The notes beneath the pieces are model-generated. The model did no database searches. It saw nothing but the letters and a program-made list of their open reading frames with translations, and was not told the origin of the DNA. Below, piece by piece: positions 52,975 through 62,441 of a DNA stretch of 64,000 bases; within the stretch, counting starts at the first letter, position 1; each line of letters begins with the position of its first letter. This stretch comes from Dehalogenimonas sp. 4OHTPN (GTDB taxonomy: Bacteria; Chloroflexota; Dehalococcoidia; Dehalococcoidales; Dehalococcoidaceae): the NCBI RefSeq assembly GCF_040448695.1, contig NZ_CP159307.1, positions 1,116,001-1,180,000 on the forward strand, in the 5' to 3' direction. Both the position numbers and the translations under genes were made by a program.

Positions 52975-54117
52975 TTAAAGCGCGCGGGCGATCAGTTCAC
53001 TGATATCAATTACCGAGAAATTTTCGGATAAAGACAAGTTTAGGGCGGTGTCCCGGAAATTGGACAGGCAATAGGGACAGGCGGTAACCAGGGTGTCGGC
53101 GCCGGTGGCCGCGGCCTGCTTCAGGCGCTCCTCGCAGAAGCGTTCGCTCCGAGGCGTTTCCATCCAGATGCGCCCGCCGCCGCCGCCGCAGCACAGGCTG
53201 TCGGTTCCGGCGGGTTCCATCTCGACGAGCTCGGCGCCGGAAGCGGCGATCAACCGCCTCGGCTCATCATATATGTCGTTGTGGCGGCCCAGGTAGCATG
53301 GATCGTGGTAGGTGATTTTCCCCGTTATGGCTGCGGGGAGGAGCAATCGTCCCTGGTCGACGAGCCGGGCCATGAGCTGGCTGGTATGAATAATTTCGAA
53401 ACTCCCGTCGAGCTCGGGGTACTCGTTGACCAGCGTGTGATAGCAGTGTGGCGAGTTGACGACAATCCTACGGACGCCGCTGTCCTTGAAAAGTTGGATA
53501 TTGCCGCTGGCAAGCTGCATGAAAAGCTCCTCGTCGCCGCTTTTGCGGGCTGATTCGCCGCAGCAGGAAATGCCTTCAAGGATACCAAAATCGACACCGG
53601 CGGCGGAGAGAACCCTGGCCGTTGAGAGGCCGATGTTTTTCATCGCCGGGTCGAAGGCGGTATAGCAGCAGGGGAACAAGAGGTATTCGGTCGCTTCATC
53701 AAATGCCTTGACACCGAGGTTTTCCGCCCAGGCGTTGCGGTTCTCGCCGGCTTCACCCATGGGGTTGCGGGCGGCGGACAGGTTGCGTAGGGCCCCGGAT
53801 AGCGCGGCGGGGGCCTCGGCGATGCCCATGCCGATGACTGAACGCCGCAGGGCGCGCATCAGCTCGATGATGGGTACACCGCGAGGGCAGCGCTGGACGC
53901 ACTTGTTACAGGTGACGCAGCGCCATATGGCGTCGGATTCGAAACCGGTCAGTCCCAGCCGGGCTTCCTGGAACATCTTCCGGGGCAGGAATGAAATGTA
54001 GTCCCGCCACGGGCAGGTGGCGGAGCAGGTGCCACATTGGAAACATTCGGCAAGGGCGGATCCCCCGCTTTCCTTTATCAGTTCTACTACTTCTTGAAAA
54101 GGCGCCCTAGCAGTCAA
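52975..54117 (-). CDS. HdrD-like iron-sulfur/CCG-domain protein
   Basis: 380 residues from TTG 54117 after GGAGGTG. Two ferredoxin clusters near the N-terminus (CFQCGTCSATCP and CVTCNKCVQRCP) are followed by two CCG domains (FPCCYTAF with ISCCGESARKSG; HDPCYLGRHN with DSLCCGGGGGRIW). This is the HdrC-HdrB fusion arrangement of HdrD/GlcF-like proteins. It has no membrane helix. Its partner is the HdrA-GltD fusion 17 bases downstream. The thiol or other substrate is unknown. Confidence 0.92.
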   Translation of the reverse strand: MTARAPFQEVVELIKESGGSALAECFQCGTCSATCPWRDYISFLPRKMFQEARLGLTGFESDAIWRCVTCNKCVQRCPRGVPIIELMRALRRSVIGMGIAEAPAALSGALRNLSAARNPMGEAGENRNAWAENLGVKAFDEATEYLLFPCCYTAFDPAMKNIGLSTARVLSAAGVDFGILEGISCCGESARKSGDEELFMQLASGNIQLFKDSGVRRIVVNSPHCYHTLVNEYPELDGSFEIIHTSQLMARLVDQGRLLLPAAITGKITYHDPCYLGRHNDIYDEPRRLIAASGAELVEMEPAGTDSLCCGGGGGRIWMETPRSERFCEERLKQAAATGADTLVTACPYCLSNFRDTALNLSLSENFSVIDISELIARAL

Positions 54118-54137
54118 TAGACACCTCCATATAAAGT

Positions 54138-54170
54138 TGAACGTTCATTCAATATTTCCGGATTATAACA
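54138..54170 (-). promoter_or_regulatory. Extended -10 promoter and palindrome before the hdrD-like gene
   Basis: The minus strand has TGTTATAAT at 54170-54162, without a clear -35. About eight bases after the predicted start lies the perfect palindrome TGAACGTTCA (54138-54147), placed like a repressor site. The remaining sequence up to 54310 shows nothing recognisable. Confidence 0.5.
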
Positions 54171-54309
54171 CACGATGTGGAAGGAACAAAACAGGTCACC
54201 AAGAGTAATAAGCTAACTCAAGAGTGGACAAATTATACACAGCCTGATCAACAACCACGTCATGCCGCCAACCGCGTCAAGTTAACTAAAAAAACAACGA
54301 TCACGCCGT

Positions 54310-55455
54310 TTAATAGGAATGTTCCGGTTGCTCGGTGGTGGTAGGTACCTCAACAGTCACCGTTGTTCCCTCGCCAGGGTTAGACTTAATGGCAAGTCGA
54401 GCGCCTATGAGCTGGGCTCTCTCCTGCATACCAGTAAGGCCTAGCTTCCCGCTGACAGCCAAATCACCGATGCGATCCGGAGGATGGAAACCGCGGCCGT
54501 TATCCCTGATGGTGACAACAGTGATTTCCGGAGTAAAATCAACGGTAACCACGGCGCGACTGGCCATGGCATGCTTTCCAATGTTACGTAGCGATTCTTG
54601 AACAATGCGGAAAAGGACGAGTTCCACCTCCGGTGCGAATCTGCGCTGCTCACCATTTACCTGAAGTCCTATCTTGAGTTTGTAATGTTTAGCCAGTTCC
54701 GGAACAAGCCAGTCTATGGCAGGGATGAGACCCAAATCATCGAGAACTGATGGTCTTAGGTCCTGACTGAAACGACGGACACCGGATAAGGTGCGGTTGA
54801 CATGTTGGTGCATATCCTCAAGGTAAGCTTCATCGCTTGACGCTAACGCAGGGTGGAGAGACATGAATCCGTCGATTTTACGGGAAATAGCGATCAAGTC
54901 CTGAGCCGTTTCATCGTGAAGTTCTTGAGCAATTCTGCGGCGTTCTTCTTCCTGAGCGATGGTTATCTGCTTAAGATAAAACCGTAAATTTTGCTGCATC
55001 CGTTGAAGTTCGCGTTGGGCGTTCTCCAGCCGCAGATAGGCGACCTGGCGATGTTTCTTGTCCGTTTCATAGCTTTCCAGCCACAAATTGACCACCAAAC
55101 CGATAATAATTATGCCGACAACCTCTATGATCTCATCGGGATATGAAGTTACTTCACCAATGAAAATATTTGGCACGATAATCGCCACAGCGACTAGCAG
55201 CGCCAGCAGCCCGACGCGCATGCCGAAAACCAAGGCGGCATAAGTTACCGGCAGCAGCATGATTAGCCGGCCGAACGAGTGTCGGGTTAACGACAGAAAA
55301 GAGTCAGGATCAAGAATATCAATGAAGGGAATTAATTGCGGGTATTGCAATAAAAAGCCGCCGGTAAATAGCAACACTAGCAGCCAGAAATGGAAATTCA
55401 GGAATATCCTGGGCAAGCGGCGACGCCGTCTGACAGGTTTTTCAGCGGTCTTCAC
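54310..55455 (-). CDS. DegS/NarX-type sensor histidine kinase
   Basis: 381 residues. Residues 15-120 hold four hydrophobic helices with short loops and no large sensor domain (FLNFHFWLLVLLFTGGF, LIMLLPVTYAALVFGMRVGLLALLVAVAIIVP, IIEVVGIIIIGLVVNLWL). A coiled coil follows, then HisKA_3 with H180 in RRRIAQELHDETAQDL. The HATPase has VTIRDNGRGFHP and GKLGLTGMQERAQLIGARLAIKS. It would sense a membrane-associated signal and phosphorylate the NarL-type regulator encoded just upstream. This is also the kinase type of Bacillus ComP, although no PDZ is present. Confidence 0.93.
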   Translation of the reverse strand: MKTAEKPVRRRRRLPRIFLNFHFWLLVLLFTGGFLLQYPQLIPFIDILDPDSFLSLTRHSFGRLIMLLPVTYAALVFGMRVGLLALLVAVAIIVPNIFIGEVTSYPDEIIEVVGIIIIGLVVNLWLESYETDKKHRQVAYLRLENAQRELQRMQQNLRFYLKQITIAQEEERRRIAQELHDETAQDLIAISRKIDGFMSLHPALASSDEAYLEDMHQHVNRTLSGVRRFSQDLRPSVLDDLGLIPAIDWLVPELAKHYKLKIGLQVNGEQRRFAPEVELVLFRIVQESLRNIGKHAMASRAVVTVDFTPEITVVTIRDNGRGFHPPDRIGDLAVSGKLGLTGMQERAQLIGARLAIKSNPGEGTTVTVEVPTTTEQPEHSY

Positions 55456-55475
55456 AGTCCAAGCAGGGACGGCGC

Positions 55476-56162
55476 TTACGGCAATTCCTCCATGTAGAAC
55501 CAGCCACGTTTAAGGCCGTAAAGGATTGCTTCGGTTCGCGAAGCTACAGCCAACTTCTTGAAGATGTTTGATAGGTGGGTCTGCACAGTCCGGTTACTTA
55601 CGAAAAGCTGCTCGGCGATATCACGGTTGCTAACGCCTTTTGCCGCAAGTTTCAGCACTTCCATTTCCCGCTCGGTCAATGTGTTGACTGGAGATTCTTC
55701 CTCCAATTTAACAGCTTTGGTTTTTAGGTGATCAATGACACGGCGAGTAGTAGACGGCTGTAAAATCGATTCGCCGGAAAACACTGCTCTAATGGCGTCA
55801 ATAAGTTGATTACCGCGGACATTTTTAAGAAGATAACCGGCTGCGCCAGCTTCGAGCAAGGCCATAATGTATTGGTCGCTGTCATAGGCAGTCAGGATCA
55901 GTACTGCGGTGGTCGGCAGAAATTTCTTTATTTGCTTGGTGGCCTCGATGCCATTCATATTGGGCATCGCAATATCCATGACTATAACATCGGGCCGGTA
56001 GATACGAGCTAGTTCCACCGCCTCTACACCGTCGGAGGCTTCTGCCACAACCTTCATGTCAGGCTGGCGCTCTACCATCTCCTTGGTGCCCTCCCGGACA
56101 ATTACGTGATCATCGGCCAGGAGGACCTTGATCTTTTCAATACTTTCCATAATATCTGCCAT
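55476..56162 (-). CDS. NarL/LuxR-type response regulator
   Basis: 228 residues. The receiver domain has LLADDHVIVREG (acidic pair D17, D18), D63 in VIVMDIAMPNMNG, T/S switch ILTAYDS and the Lys in GYLLKN. The LuxR helix-turn-helix is LTEREMEVLKLAAKGVSNRDIAEQLFVSNRTVQTHLSNIFKKL. It partners the kinase gene 20 bases downstream. Location next to the acs cluster suggests, without proof, control of nearby genes. Confidence 0.95.
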   Translation of the reverse strand: MADIMESIEKIKVLLADDHVIVREGTKEMVERQPDMKVVAEASDGVEAVELARIYRPDVIVMDIAMPNMNGIEATKQIKKFLPTTAVLILTAYDSDQYIMALLEAGAAGYLLKNVRGNQLIDAIRAVFSGESILQPSTTRRVIDHLKTKAVKLEEESPVNTLTEREMEVLKLAAKGVSNRDIAEQLFVSNRTVQTHLSNIFKKLAVASRTEAILYGLKRGWFYMEELP

Positions 56163-56192
56163 GGTAATTATATTCCGGGATCGGACCGATGT

Positions 56193-56834
56193 CTATCGTT
56201 TGACACACTGGGAGGCTGACAAGAAGGCAGCGATAGACTGGCATAAGACGGCGATGTCTTCGGTGGGCAAGTAGTGAGAAATCGAACTATCGAACAATAC
56301 GGCACCTTCGGCCTCGAAGTCACCGTCCCCAATCCACACTACCCAGTAAATAACCGCCTGAGGTAAAGCCTGGATGGACACCGCAGCGTCCCCGAAAACA
56401 GCCGGTTCGCCTCCTAAAGCTTCGGCCGAAATAACGAGGTTCTCGGGTTCATCCCCGTATCGGGCGAGAACCGGGGCGACGGTCCGCCTGCCGAATGTAG
56501 GGTAGTAAGCACGGCCGCCCGGCAGTTCTTTGAATGTTATCAGGTTCCCGGTAGCTGCGGTACCGTCAGCAGTCACCAAGTAGTGTAAAATGACTAGTTT
56601 ATCGGTTATGGACAAAGTCCGCTCCGCTGATTCAACTGTTCGGTGTTGGAGATCAATGACTACCTCGGCACCGATGAAAGTAAGTTGCAGAGTCAGATCG
56701 CCCTTTCTGATGGCTCCGGTACTGCGGCAGACCACATCTAAGTCGAACTTCGATAGTCTGTCGAAAGCCAAACGGTAAGACTGATTATACGCTCGGTCGT
56801 AACCGCCGGGAGATGGTAGCGTGGGAACATCCAT
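56193..56834 (-). CDS. DUF3786-like protein
   Basis: 213 residues. The central KELPGGRAYYPTFGRRTVAPVLARYG segment and FGDAAVSIQALPQAVIYWVVWIGDGDFEAEGAVLFDSSISHYLPTEDIAVL fit the DUF3786 family, which is often found beside acetyl-CoA-pathway genes in anaerobes. No catalytic motif or signal. It follows acsE by seven bases in the same direction, so it is likely part of the acs operon. Its function is not known. Confidence 0.75.
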   Translation of the reverse strand: MDVPTLPSPGGYDRAYNQSYRLAFDRLSKFDLDVVCRSTGAIRKGDLTLQLTFIGAEVVIDLQHRTVESAERTLSITDKLVILHYLVTADGTAATGNLITFKELPGGRAYYPTFGRRTVAPVLARYGDEPENLVISAEALGGEPAVFGDAAVSIQALPQAVIYWVVWIGDGDFEAEGAVLFDSSISHYLPTEDIAVLCQSIAAFLSASQCVKR

Positions 56835-56841
56835 CCAGCCA

Positions 56842-57723
56842 CTATACCTCGAGCCAAGAGTGGGAGTAAAGCGTGCGCCCGGTAAGGACTTTCACTGTCT
56901 TGACGTAATCCTGCTGCCATTTAGGTAAGGAAGACATGTTTAAAACCTCACCCTCTAATGCTTGGTGAACAATATCAACAATATCCGGCCGCCGGCCCCG
57001 AGCGATGTCGAGAAGTTCTTTATCGAAGGCATCGACGATAGCGCCGTATAAACCATGGCGCATCAGCATGATGAGGTAAGTCCGGTTAAGTATTGGGCGC
57101 AGGGGTGCCGGCGTGCCGTTGGAGATGTTCGACAGGCCAACGACCGATTTACAGCCGGGAGCGATCTCGGTCAGTATGGCCAGGAACTCGGCGCAGGCGT
57201 TGACCTGGGAAATCTCTCCGGAGACCGGGGTGACAATAGGGTCGATCCAAATATCCTCGTTGGGAATGCCTCGCTCATTAGCCTCGTAGACGAGTTCGAC
57301 AGCCAACAGGCAGCGCTCATTGGCGTCCCGCGGCATACCCTCAATACCCCAGAGCAAGCCGACCATTTCGGCGCCATATTGTTTGACTAACGGCAAAAGC
57401 GTTTCCAGGCGCTCAGGCTGCAACGACACTGAGTTGACCAAGGCGCGCTGGCGACACAATCGCAGTCCATCTTCGATAGCCATTGAATTAGTGGTGTCTA
57501 GCGACAGCGGCAGGCAGGAAACCTCCTGAACGATATTTACCAGCCATGACATCAACTCGGCTCCGGTCTTTTTGGCCGGACCGATATTCAGGTCGAGCAT
57601 ATCCATCCCGGCTCTGGTCTCGAAAGCGGCCAATGACTTTACAGGCTCGCTTCGACGCTCTTTTAACGCAGGCCCGATGGTCTGCGACATGACATTAATA
57701 TTCTCGCCGATGAGAATTACCAT
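56842..57723 (-). CDS. acsE: Methyltetrahydrofolate:corrinoid iron-sulfur protein methyltransferase
   Basis: 293 residues from ATG 57723 (MVILIGENINVMSQ); the frame runs back to 57891 inside acsC, but the domain starts here. A TIM-barrel pterin-binding enzyme: ILIGENINV, MLDLNIGPAKK, PLSLDTTNSMAIEDGL, SVSLQPERLE, WIDPIVTPVS and VVGLSNISNGTP. It moves the methyl group of CH3-THF to the corrinoid protein AcsCD, the entry to acetyl-CoA synthesis or, in reverse, to C1 supply from acetyl-CoA. Located between DUF3786 and acsC. Confidence 0.95.
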   Translation of the reverse strand: MVILIGENINVMSQTIGPALKERRSEPVKSLAAFETRAGMDMLDLNIGPAKKTGAELMSWLVNIVQEVSCLPLSLDTTNSMAIEDGLRLCRQRALVNSVSLQPERLETLLPLVKQYGAEMVGLLWGIEGMPRDANERCLLAVELVYEANERGIPNEDIWIDPIVTPVSGEISQVNACAEFLAILTEIAPGCKSVVGLSNISNGTPAPLRPILNRTYLIMLMRHGLYGAIVDAFDKELLDIARGRRPDIVDIVHQALEGEVLNMSSLPKWQQDYVKTVKVLTGRTLYSHSWLEV

Positions 57724-57733
57724 CGCCGATCCC

Positions 57734-59083
57734 TTAGCTCTTCCAATTGGTCTTGAGAAAAGACAGCAGATGGGCTGCTTCCCTGGGACCGACCATGATC
57801 TCCCAGCCGGGAAGTTCCTCTTCCAAACCCCCACTCTCCATGGCGATGTACCCAGGAATGATGATCTTTCGATGTTTGACTTTATCGGCAATCCCTGATT
57901 TTTTGATAAAGCCGGCGATATTGTCGGCGCCGAATTTCCCCGCCGCCCAAGCGGTCATGACCGAAAGCCCCTCGGTATCCTTGATCAGCAAGTGGGCTGG
58001 AACACGGGTGTTCTCAATCTCGCCGGAGACGATAAAATAGGTCAGCGAGAAGTTGCAGGTGATGGCTACGGGCGAGTTCTCGTCCGGCCCGTTGATTTCG
58101 TAGACCCCTTCAGCGGTGGTTTGCGGACGCTGAGGATCGGCGTAAAGGTTCATACGAGCGACCATAAGGGGGAACAACGTTTCGCCCTTGAAATCAGACA
58201 GGACGATGATACCAGCGTATTTGGCGACCATGACCGAGGCTATCAGTGCCTCCTTGAGTAGGTCACCCGTCATTTCACACGGGAAAGTGATGGCAGGATA
58301 GCCCAGCAAACGGAATTTCTTCATCAAAGCCAGGCGTCGGATAGCCACCTGATCGGCCAGGGCTTGTTTGAGGTTTCTCGCGCCTGAATCCAGGATGATA
58401 TCCCTGACGCCTAATTTGACCAGCCGGTCGGTCAATTCCGCCAGGCCGTCAAGGTCGTTGCTCCGCGCCACAACCGGCAAGGCCATGTCAATGGCGATCG
58501 GAGCGACTAGATCGAAGTTGGCGGCAGTAACGGCACACAAAACCGGCTTGCGTTCAGCACAGGCTTCGGCGGCGGCCAGGCAGCCGTCAACATCCTCACA
58601 CTGTAATATTATGCCGGCGTCGGACTCAGTCCGAGCACGGTGGGCAAGGGCAGCGTACGCCCCTGGGTTACCCGACTGGTATTTTAAAGTTACCAGCTCC
58701 GGCTTAAGAGTTGCGCCAACCCGATTGAAGACATACTCCTTCAAGCTTCTCAACCTGCGCCCGATCTCGGTATCGGACATGGTGTCGCTTATAACCACGG
58801 CCAGTCCCGGAGGGTTTTCAAATCGCTTCTCATGGCGGTAAAGCACCGTCTCGCCACCGATCTTCAGTGGTTTGCCGCCGGTGGCGATAGAGATAGGCCG
58901 GATGGGCGGCGCCGATGCTTCTTCCAGCTTACCCTTGGATTCGGCGCTGACGAAGGGGCAGGCTGCCAGTTCAGCCTTACCAGCTGCCAGACTCATGGCG
59001 AAAGCCAGACAGGTAGGCACGCCGCACTTACCGCAATTGGTTTTGGGTAGATACTTAAATATTTCGATACCAGACAAAGCCAT
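57734..59083 (-). CDS. acsC: Corrinoid iron-sulfur protein large subunit
   Basis: 449 residues. The N-terminal [4Fe-4S] domain is NCGKCGVPTCLAFAMSLAAGKAELAACP (C17, C20, C25, C42). The middle TIM-barrel contacts the corrinoid together with AcsD. The C-terminal Rossmann-like corrinoid-binding part covers the last 120 residues (HRKIIIPGYIAMESGGLEEELPGWEIMVGPREA). It carries the methyl-cobamide between AcsE and acetyl-CoA synthase, so it depends on the corrinoid salvage system encoded at 37501-49019. In order with acsB and acsE. Confidence 0.96.
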   Translation of the reverse strand: MALSGIEIFKYLPKTNCGKCGVPTCLAFAMSLAAGKAELAACPFVSAESKGKLEEASAPPIRPISIATGGKPLKIGGETVLYRHEKRFENPPGLAVVISDTMSDTEIGRRLRSLKEYVFNRVGATLKPELVTLKYQSGNPGAYAALAHRARTESDAGIILQCEDVDGCLAAAEACAERKPVLCAVTAANFDLVAPIAIDMALPVVARSNDLDGLAELTDRLVKLGVRDIILDSGARNLKQALADQVAIRRLALMKKFRLLGYPAITFPCEMTGDLLKEALIASVMVAKYAGIIVLSDFKGETLFPLMVARMNLYADPQRPQTTAEGVYEINGPDENSPVAITCNFSLTYFIVSGEIENTRVPAHLLIKDTEGLSVMTAWAAGKFGADNIAGFIKKSGIADKVKHRKIIIPGYIAMESGGLEEELPGWEIMVGPREAAHLLSFLKTNWKS

Positions 59084-59099
59084 CAGGTGTCTCCTTTGG

Positions 59100-61283
59100 T
59101 TATATCAAGGGTTCAAGGGACAGGGCCGGGTGGTTCTTTGCGGTCAAGAAAGGCAGGATTTCTTCTTCAGTAGTGCCGACAGTTTCGTCAGCGATGCGGT
59201 CAAGGAGATCCGGAATGCCAACCTCGTTCGCCCTTTCGTTGAAGAGTTCAGCGACTTCCTCTTTCAACGACCGAGGCATCCATACGAGCCTTTTGATGCC
59301 GCCTTCAGCGGCTAAATATTTTCGCTGGGTAATATTGTACTTGGAATGCCCGACGAAGCCAGGTGTGGTGACGCCGCCGCCGATCGTACCGGCCAAGGTT
59401 GTAAATTTCATGCCGCAGGGCGTCATGTCGGTGAACTCCCGATTGACGGTCATCACCCCATTACACATAGGCAGAATGGAAGAGATACATTCCATACAGC
59501 CACAGGCGGTCATGGGATCAGAGATTATTGAGTAGAAATTATAATGGTCAACCTTACCGCGCGACGCCTTGAATACATATTCGTTGACACCCTTCCATTG
59601 ACCGAGCCGGGCGTCGATGGTCTGGCCTTTTGGCACAGGTTGATTTGGACCGGTTGGAGCTATGTCGAACGAGGCTTTGCAGTCCATCCAATTATAGGAG
59701 CCGCACAATCCAGTGCGCTCCGGGCTGATAACGCAGACATGCGACGGGGCGAAGGACTGGCATAACAGACAAGAGTAGAAAGTTTCGGTTGTTTCATCGG
59801 TCATGCCCTCGATGCGAGCGTCGCGCGCAGCATAGATCTCCCTAGCCTTGGAGGCTACAGCAGATACATCATCTTTATTGGTGAATATCTTGACCTGGAC
59901 TTTATCGAAAATACGGCCAAAATCCTGGTGCAGTTTCGCGTGGAGCAACTTGCCTATGTGCGCCAATCGGAAGCCTTTCTCTACGGCTGCTTTGCTCACG
60001 CGTAGCCAGCCGATGTCGCGCTGGCCAAGGTGCATCACCCCCTGGGCGTAGTTTATGAGATGGTGTATCTGGCGTTCGAGAATAGGCTCGTAGTCTTCCT
60101 GCATCTGCCGCCCGGCCACCTCAATTACGATAGCTAAGGGCAGCCTGCTGCCGGCCGGCACATCGGTTATCTCTGGACCAATAACTTCTACCAAACCGTC
60201 AATGACTTCATCTATCGGTTGAGAGGTGACCCATTCCACCATGGATGTCCGTCCTCCACCGCACTCCAAATATACCTTTTCTCCCCTGACGCGTTCGCCT
60301 TCGAAAGCCGGCCCGTAGGCTACTGGTACAGGGACCTGCGTGACAACTACTTTAACGCCGCGAACGTCGGCAGCACGAGCCACGATAGTATCATGCCGAA
60401 CTCCAGAGATTATGCTAGGCGGAATCTCAGGTATCGGTGTGTCGGCGATAATCGGAAAACCGAAGTTAAGTGCACCGGCGGCAGTAGCGTACCATTCGTC
60501 GCTAAGGTCACCGAGGGCAATGACAAATGCTGCAACCCGGGTCTTGCAATATTCAAACAATTTGCGGTAATCGCCGGGAGCAACACCGCCAAACGAGAGA
60601 GCAACACGGACGGCGAAACCGATGGCAAATATTGTCGCAGATACATCCGGACCAAATGGTACTAACCGGGTCGACCAGCCGACTTGCGTACCAGCGCTGA
60701 CCAGTTGCTCAGACAAACATCGGCCATCATTTGATGCACTCATAAAAGAGAAGAAATTGCGCTGTTGCAAATCAGCGGCGATGGAGGCAGCGATTTTTTC
60801 ATCAGGCGCCGAGCCGAGAATCGCGGCGAAACCCGGAACACTTCCATCCACGAACTCTACACCACGTTTTCGGAGAATAACATCATCAGCAGCTCCGAGC
60901 CAGAGAGTGTCCTGTGTCGGGTCTTCGCTTTGTGTATAAATGTGGGGCGTTTCCAAGTACCGGATAGCTTCTAGCAATTCTTCGGCGAACAATGCCGCCA
61001 GTCCGGCGTCAAGAGTTGGACCAAGATAGGCCAACAGGTTGTTTCCGGGAGCCTTGGGCGGCAATAAGGCGCGACTGCGAATAAGGACCGTTTCCATGTC
61101 AGCGAGGGTCTCGACTTTTAGTCCCGTAACAGCGTAGATAACCGGTAGAAAATAGGCGGTATTGGGGAACCCCACTTGTTTAACATCCCCCCAACGCTTT
61201 TTTGCTTGTCGCCAGGCGTTTTCGGCGTCTTCAACAAGCCTGTAAGCCCCTCTGATAACAGCAAGATATATTATCTTCGACAT
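59100..61283 (-). CDS. acsB: CO dehydrogenase/acetyl-CoA synthase subunit beta (acetyl-CoA synthase)
   Basis: 727 residues from ATG 61283; TTG 61301 is less likely. Full length, including the N-terminal domain that in acetogens contacts the CODH subunit. The A-cluster region is complete: CLLCQSFAPSHVCVISPERTGLCGSYNW, and DPMTACGCMECISSILPMCNGVM supply Cys for the [4Fe-4S] cube and the Ni-Ni site. It joins methyl, CO and CoA to acetyl-CoA, or cleaves acetyl-CoA. No CODH catalytic subunit (acsA) occurs in the window. Dehalococcoides mccartyi is known to have an incomplete pathway used to cleave acetyl-CoA, releasing CO. Confidence 0.96.
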   Translation of the reverse strand: MSKIIYLAVIRGAYRLVEDAENAWRQAKKRWGDVKQVGFPNTAYFLPVIYAVTGLKVETLADMETVLIRSRALLPPKAPGNNLLAYLGPTLDAGLAALFAEELLEAIRYLETPHIYTQSEDPTQDTLWLGAADDVILRKRGVEFVDGSVPGFAAILGSAPDEKIAASIAADLQQRNFFSFMSASNDGRCLSEQLVSAGTQVGWSTRLVPFGPDVSATIFAIGFAVRVALSFGGVAPGDYRKLFEYCKTRVAAFVIALGDLSDEWYATAAGALNFGFPIIADTPIPEIPPSIISGVRHDTIVARAADVRGVKVVVTQVPVPVAYGPAFEGERVRGEKVYLECGGGRTSMVEWVTSQPIDEVIDGLVEVIGPEITDVPAGSRLPLAIVIEVAGRQMQEDYEPILERQIHHLINYAQGVMHLGQRDIGWLRVSKAAVEKGFRLAHIGKLLHAKLHQDFGRIFDKVQVKIFTNKDDVSAVASKAREIYAARDARIEGMTDETTETFYSCLLCQSFAPSHVCVISPERTGLCGSYNWMDCKASFDIAPTGPNQPVPKGQTIDARLGQWKGVNEYVFKASRGKVDHYNFYSIISDPMTACGCMECISSILPMCNGVMTVNREFTDMTPCGMKFTTLAGTIGGGVTTPGFVGHSKYNITQRKYLAAEGGIKRLVWMPRSLKEEVAELFNERANEVGIPDLLDRIADETVGTTEEEILPFLTAKNHPALSLEPLI

Positions 61284-61307
61284 ATGGTTGTTATATTCCA
61301 ATTCCCG

Positions 61308-62252
61308 TTAGATACTGAGGTCACTTATGATTCCCTTGACCAACTTGATTGCTTCCGGGTGGCGCATTATCAAAATATCGGCCCCGGCTAGCAGCAGGAT
61401 GGTAGCGCTCATTGCTTCCAGCGTGATGCCTCGCCTGCCCGGGTCACCCATGCGCGGATCATCCGCTTCTGAGACCTTAGCCTCTTTTGATTTCCATATC
61501 TCGCGAGCGATGTTGCAGATTAGGGGGAGCTGCAGCTTGTCGTCCTGCTGAGTAAGCGCTGCCGTGCGAATACGCTCCATCACCGAATAGGCATATTCTA
61601 TTCCATAGCCAATAGCACTGACTGTGGGGTCCATGATCATATTGCCGGGATTGACCCCCAGGTTGCCCATCAGAATATTGAGTTGCTTGGCCAGATTGAT
61701 ATCGATCGGGCTTGAGGCGATAACGGTGTGTCCGTAAGCCATCGCCGCGGCGCTTATCTTCTTGTAGTCTCCTTCTTCGACTGGTCCAAGGACTAAACGG
61801 CGGTTCTGTATCGTTTCGGCTATTGCCTTCAGCACTTCGGTGTCTTTATCATGGTTAGCGGTGCCCCAGACGATCAACGGCACATCGACGGCAGCGGCGA
61901 CTTTTTGGACCACCCGAGTAGCTTCTGGGGTGCTGCGGTTACTGCCGTTGGGATCGGTGCTCTCGAGTTGAAGGCAGATCATTTCCGCACCGTAGACTTC
62001 AATGCATTTCTGAGCCCATGCCACTGGATCGTCGAGTACATCAGCAAATGGGGAGGCCGCTGCTTCAGGCCAATCAACAGGAGCTCCGTCGTAAACTTCC
62101 ATGGCGATTCTGGGTCGGTAAGGCATGGCACCTTCGAAGGTATAAAAAGGGAAGCAGGTCTCACCCCCGACGGTAATGGTATTGTCACTCCCGCCCAACG
62201 AGACAGAGCGAATGCTGCCAGTGTAGTTGAACTTTGGGATTTCGATGACCAT
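61308..62252 (-). CDS. acsD: Corrinoid iron-sulfur protein small subunit
   Basis: 314 residues from ATG 62252 (MVIEIPKFNYTGSI) after GAGGTAAC; the frame is open to 62318 without a better start. TIM-barrel subunit that forms the CFeSP with AcsC: ITVGGETCFPFYTFEGAMPYRPRIAMEVYD, AEMICLQLESTDPNGSN, LVLGPVEEGDYKKISAAAMAYGHTVIASSPIDINLAKQLNI, DPTVSAIGYGIEYAYSVMERIR and IWKSKEAKVSEADDPRMGDPGRRGITLEAMSA. Directly upstream of acsB. The 190 bases between it and folD hold a possible TATACT -10 box (62277-62272) but no clear -35. Confidence 0.95.
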   Translation of the reverse strand: MVIEIPKFNYTGSIRSVSLGGSDNTITVGGETCFPFYTFEGAMPYRPRIAMEVYDGAPVDWPEAAASPFADVLDDPVAWAQKCIEVYGAEMICLQLESTDPNGSNRSTPEATRVVQKVAAAVDVPLIVWGTANHDKDTEVLKAIAETIQNRRLVLGPVEEGDYKKISAAAMAYGHTVIASSPIDINLAKQLNILMGNLGVNPGNMIMDPTVSAIGYGIEYAYSVMERIRTAALTQQDDKLQLPLICNIAREIWKSKEAKVSEADDPRMGDPGRRGITLEAMSATILLLAGADILIMRHPEAIKLVKGIISDLSI

Positions 62253-62441
62253 GTTACCTCGCTTGTAATCCAGTATATATTTTCGGAGTCTTAAGGGTTG
62301 CCCCGGATAGAGAACCAAAGTGTTATGAGATTCCGGTACCAGCTTAAACAGAGTACGAACTCACAGGCGGTAAACACCAGTTCTCAAATACAATTCGAAG
62401 CCGAGGCCGCCTGATCTGCAATCCCAAATTAAGCCGCGCTG

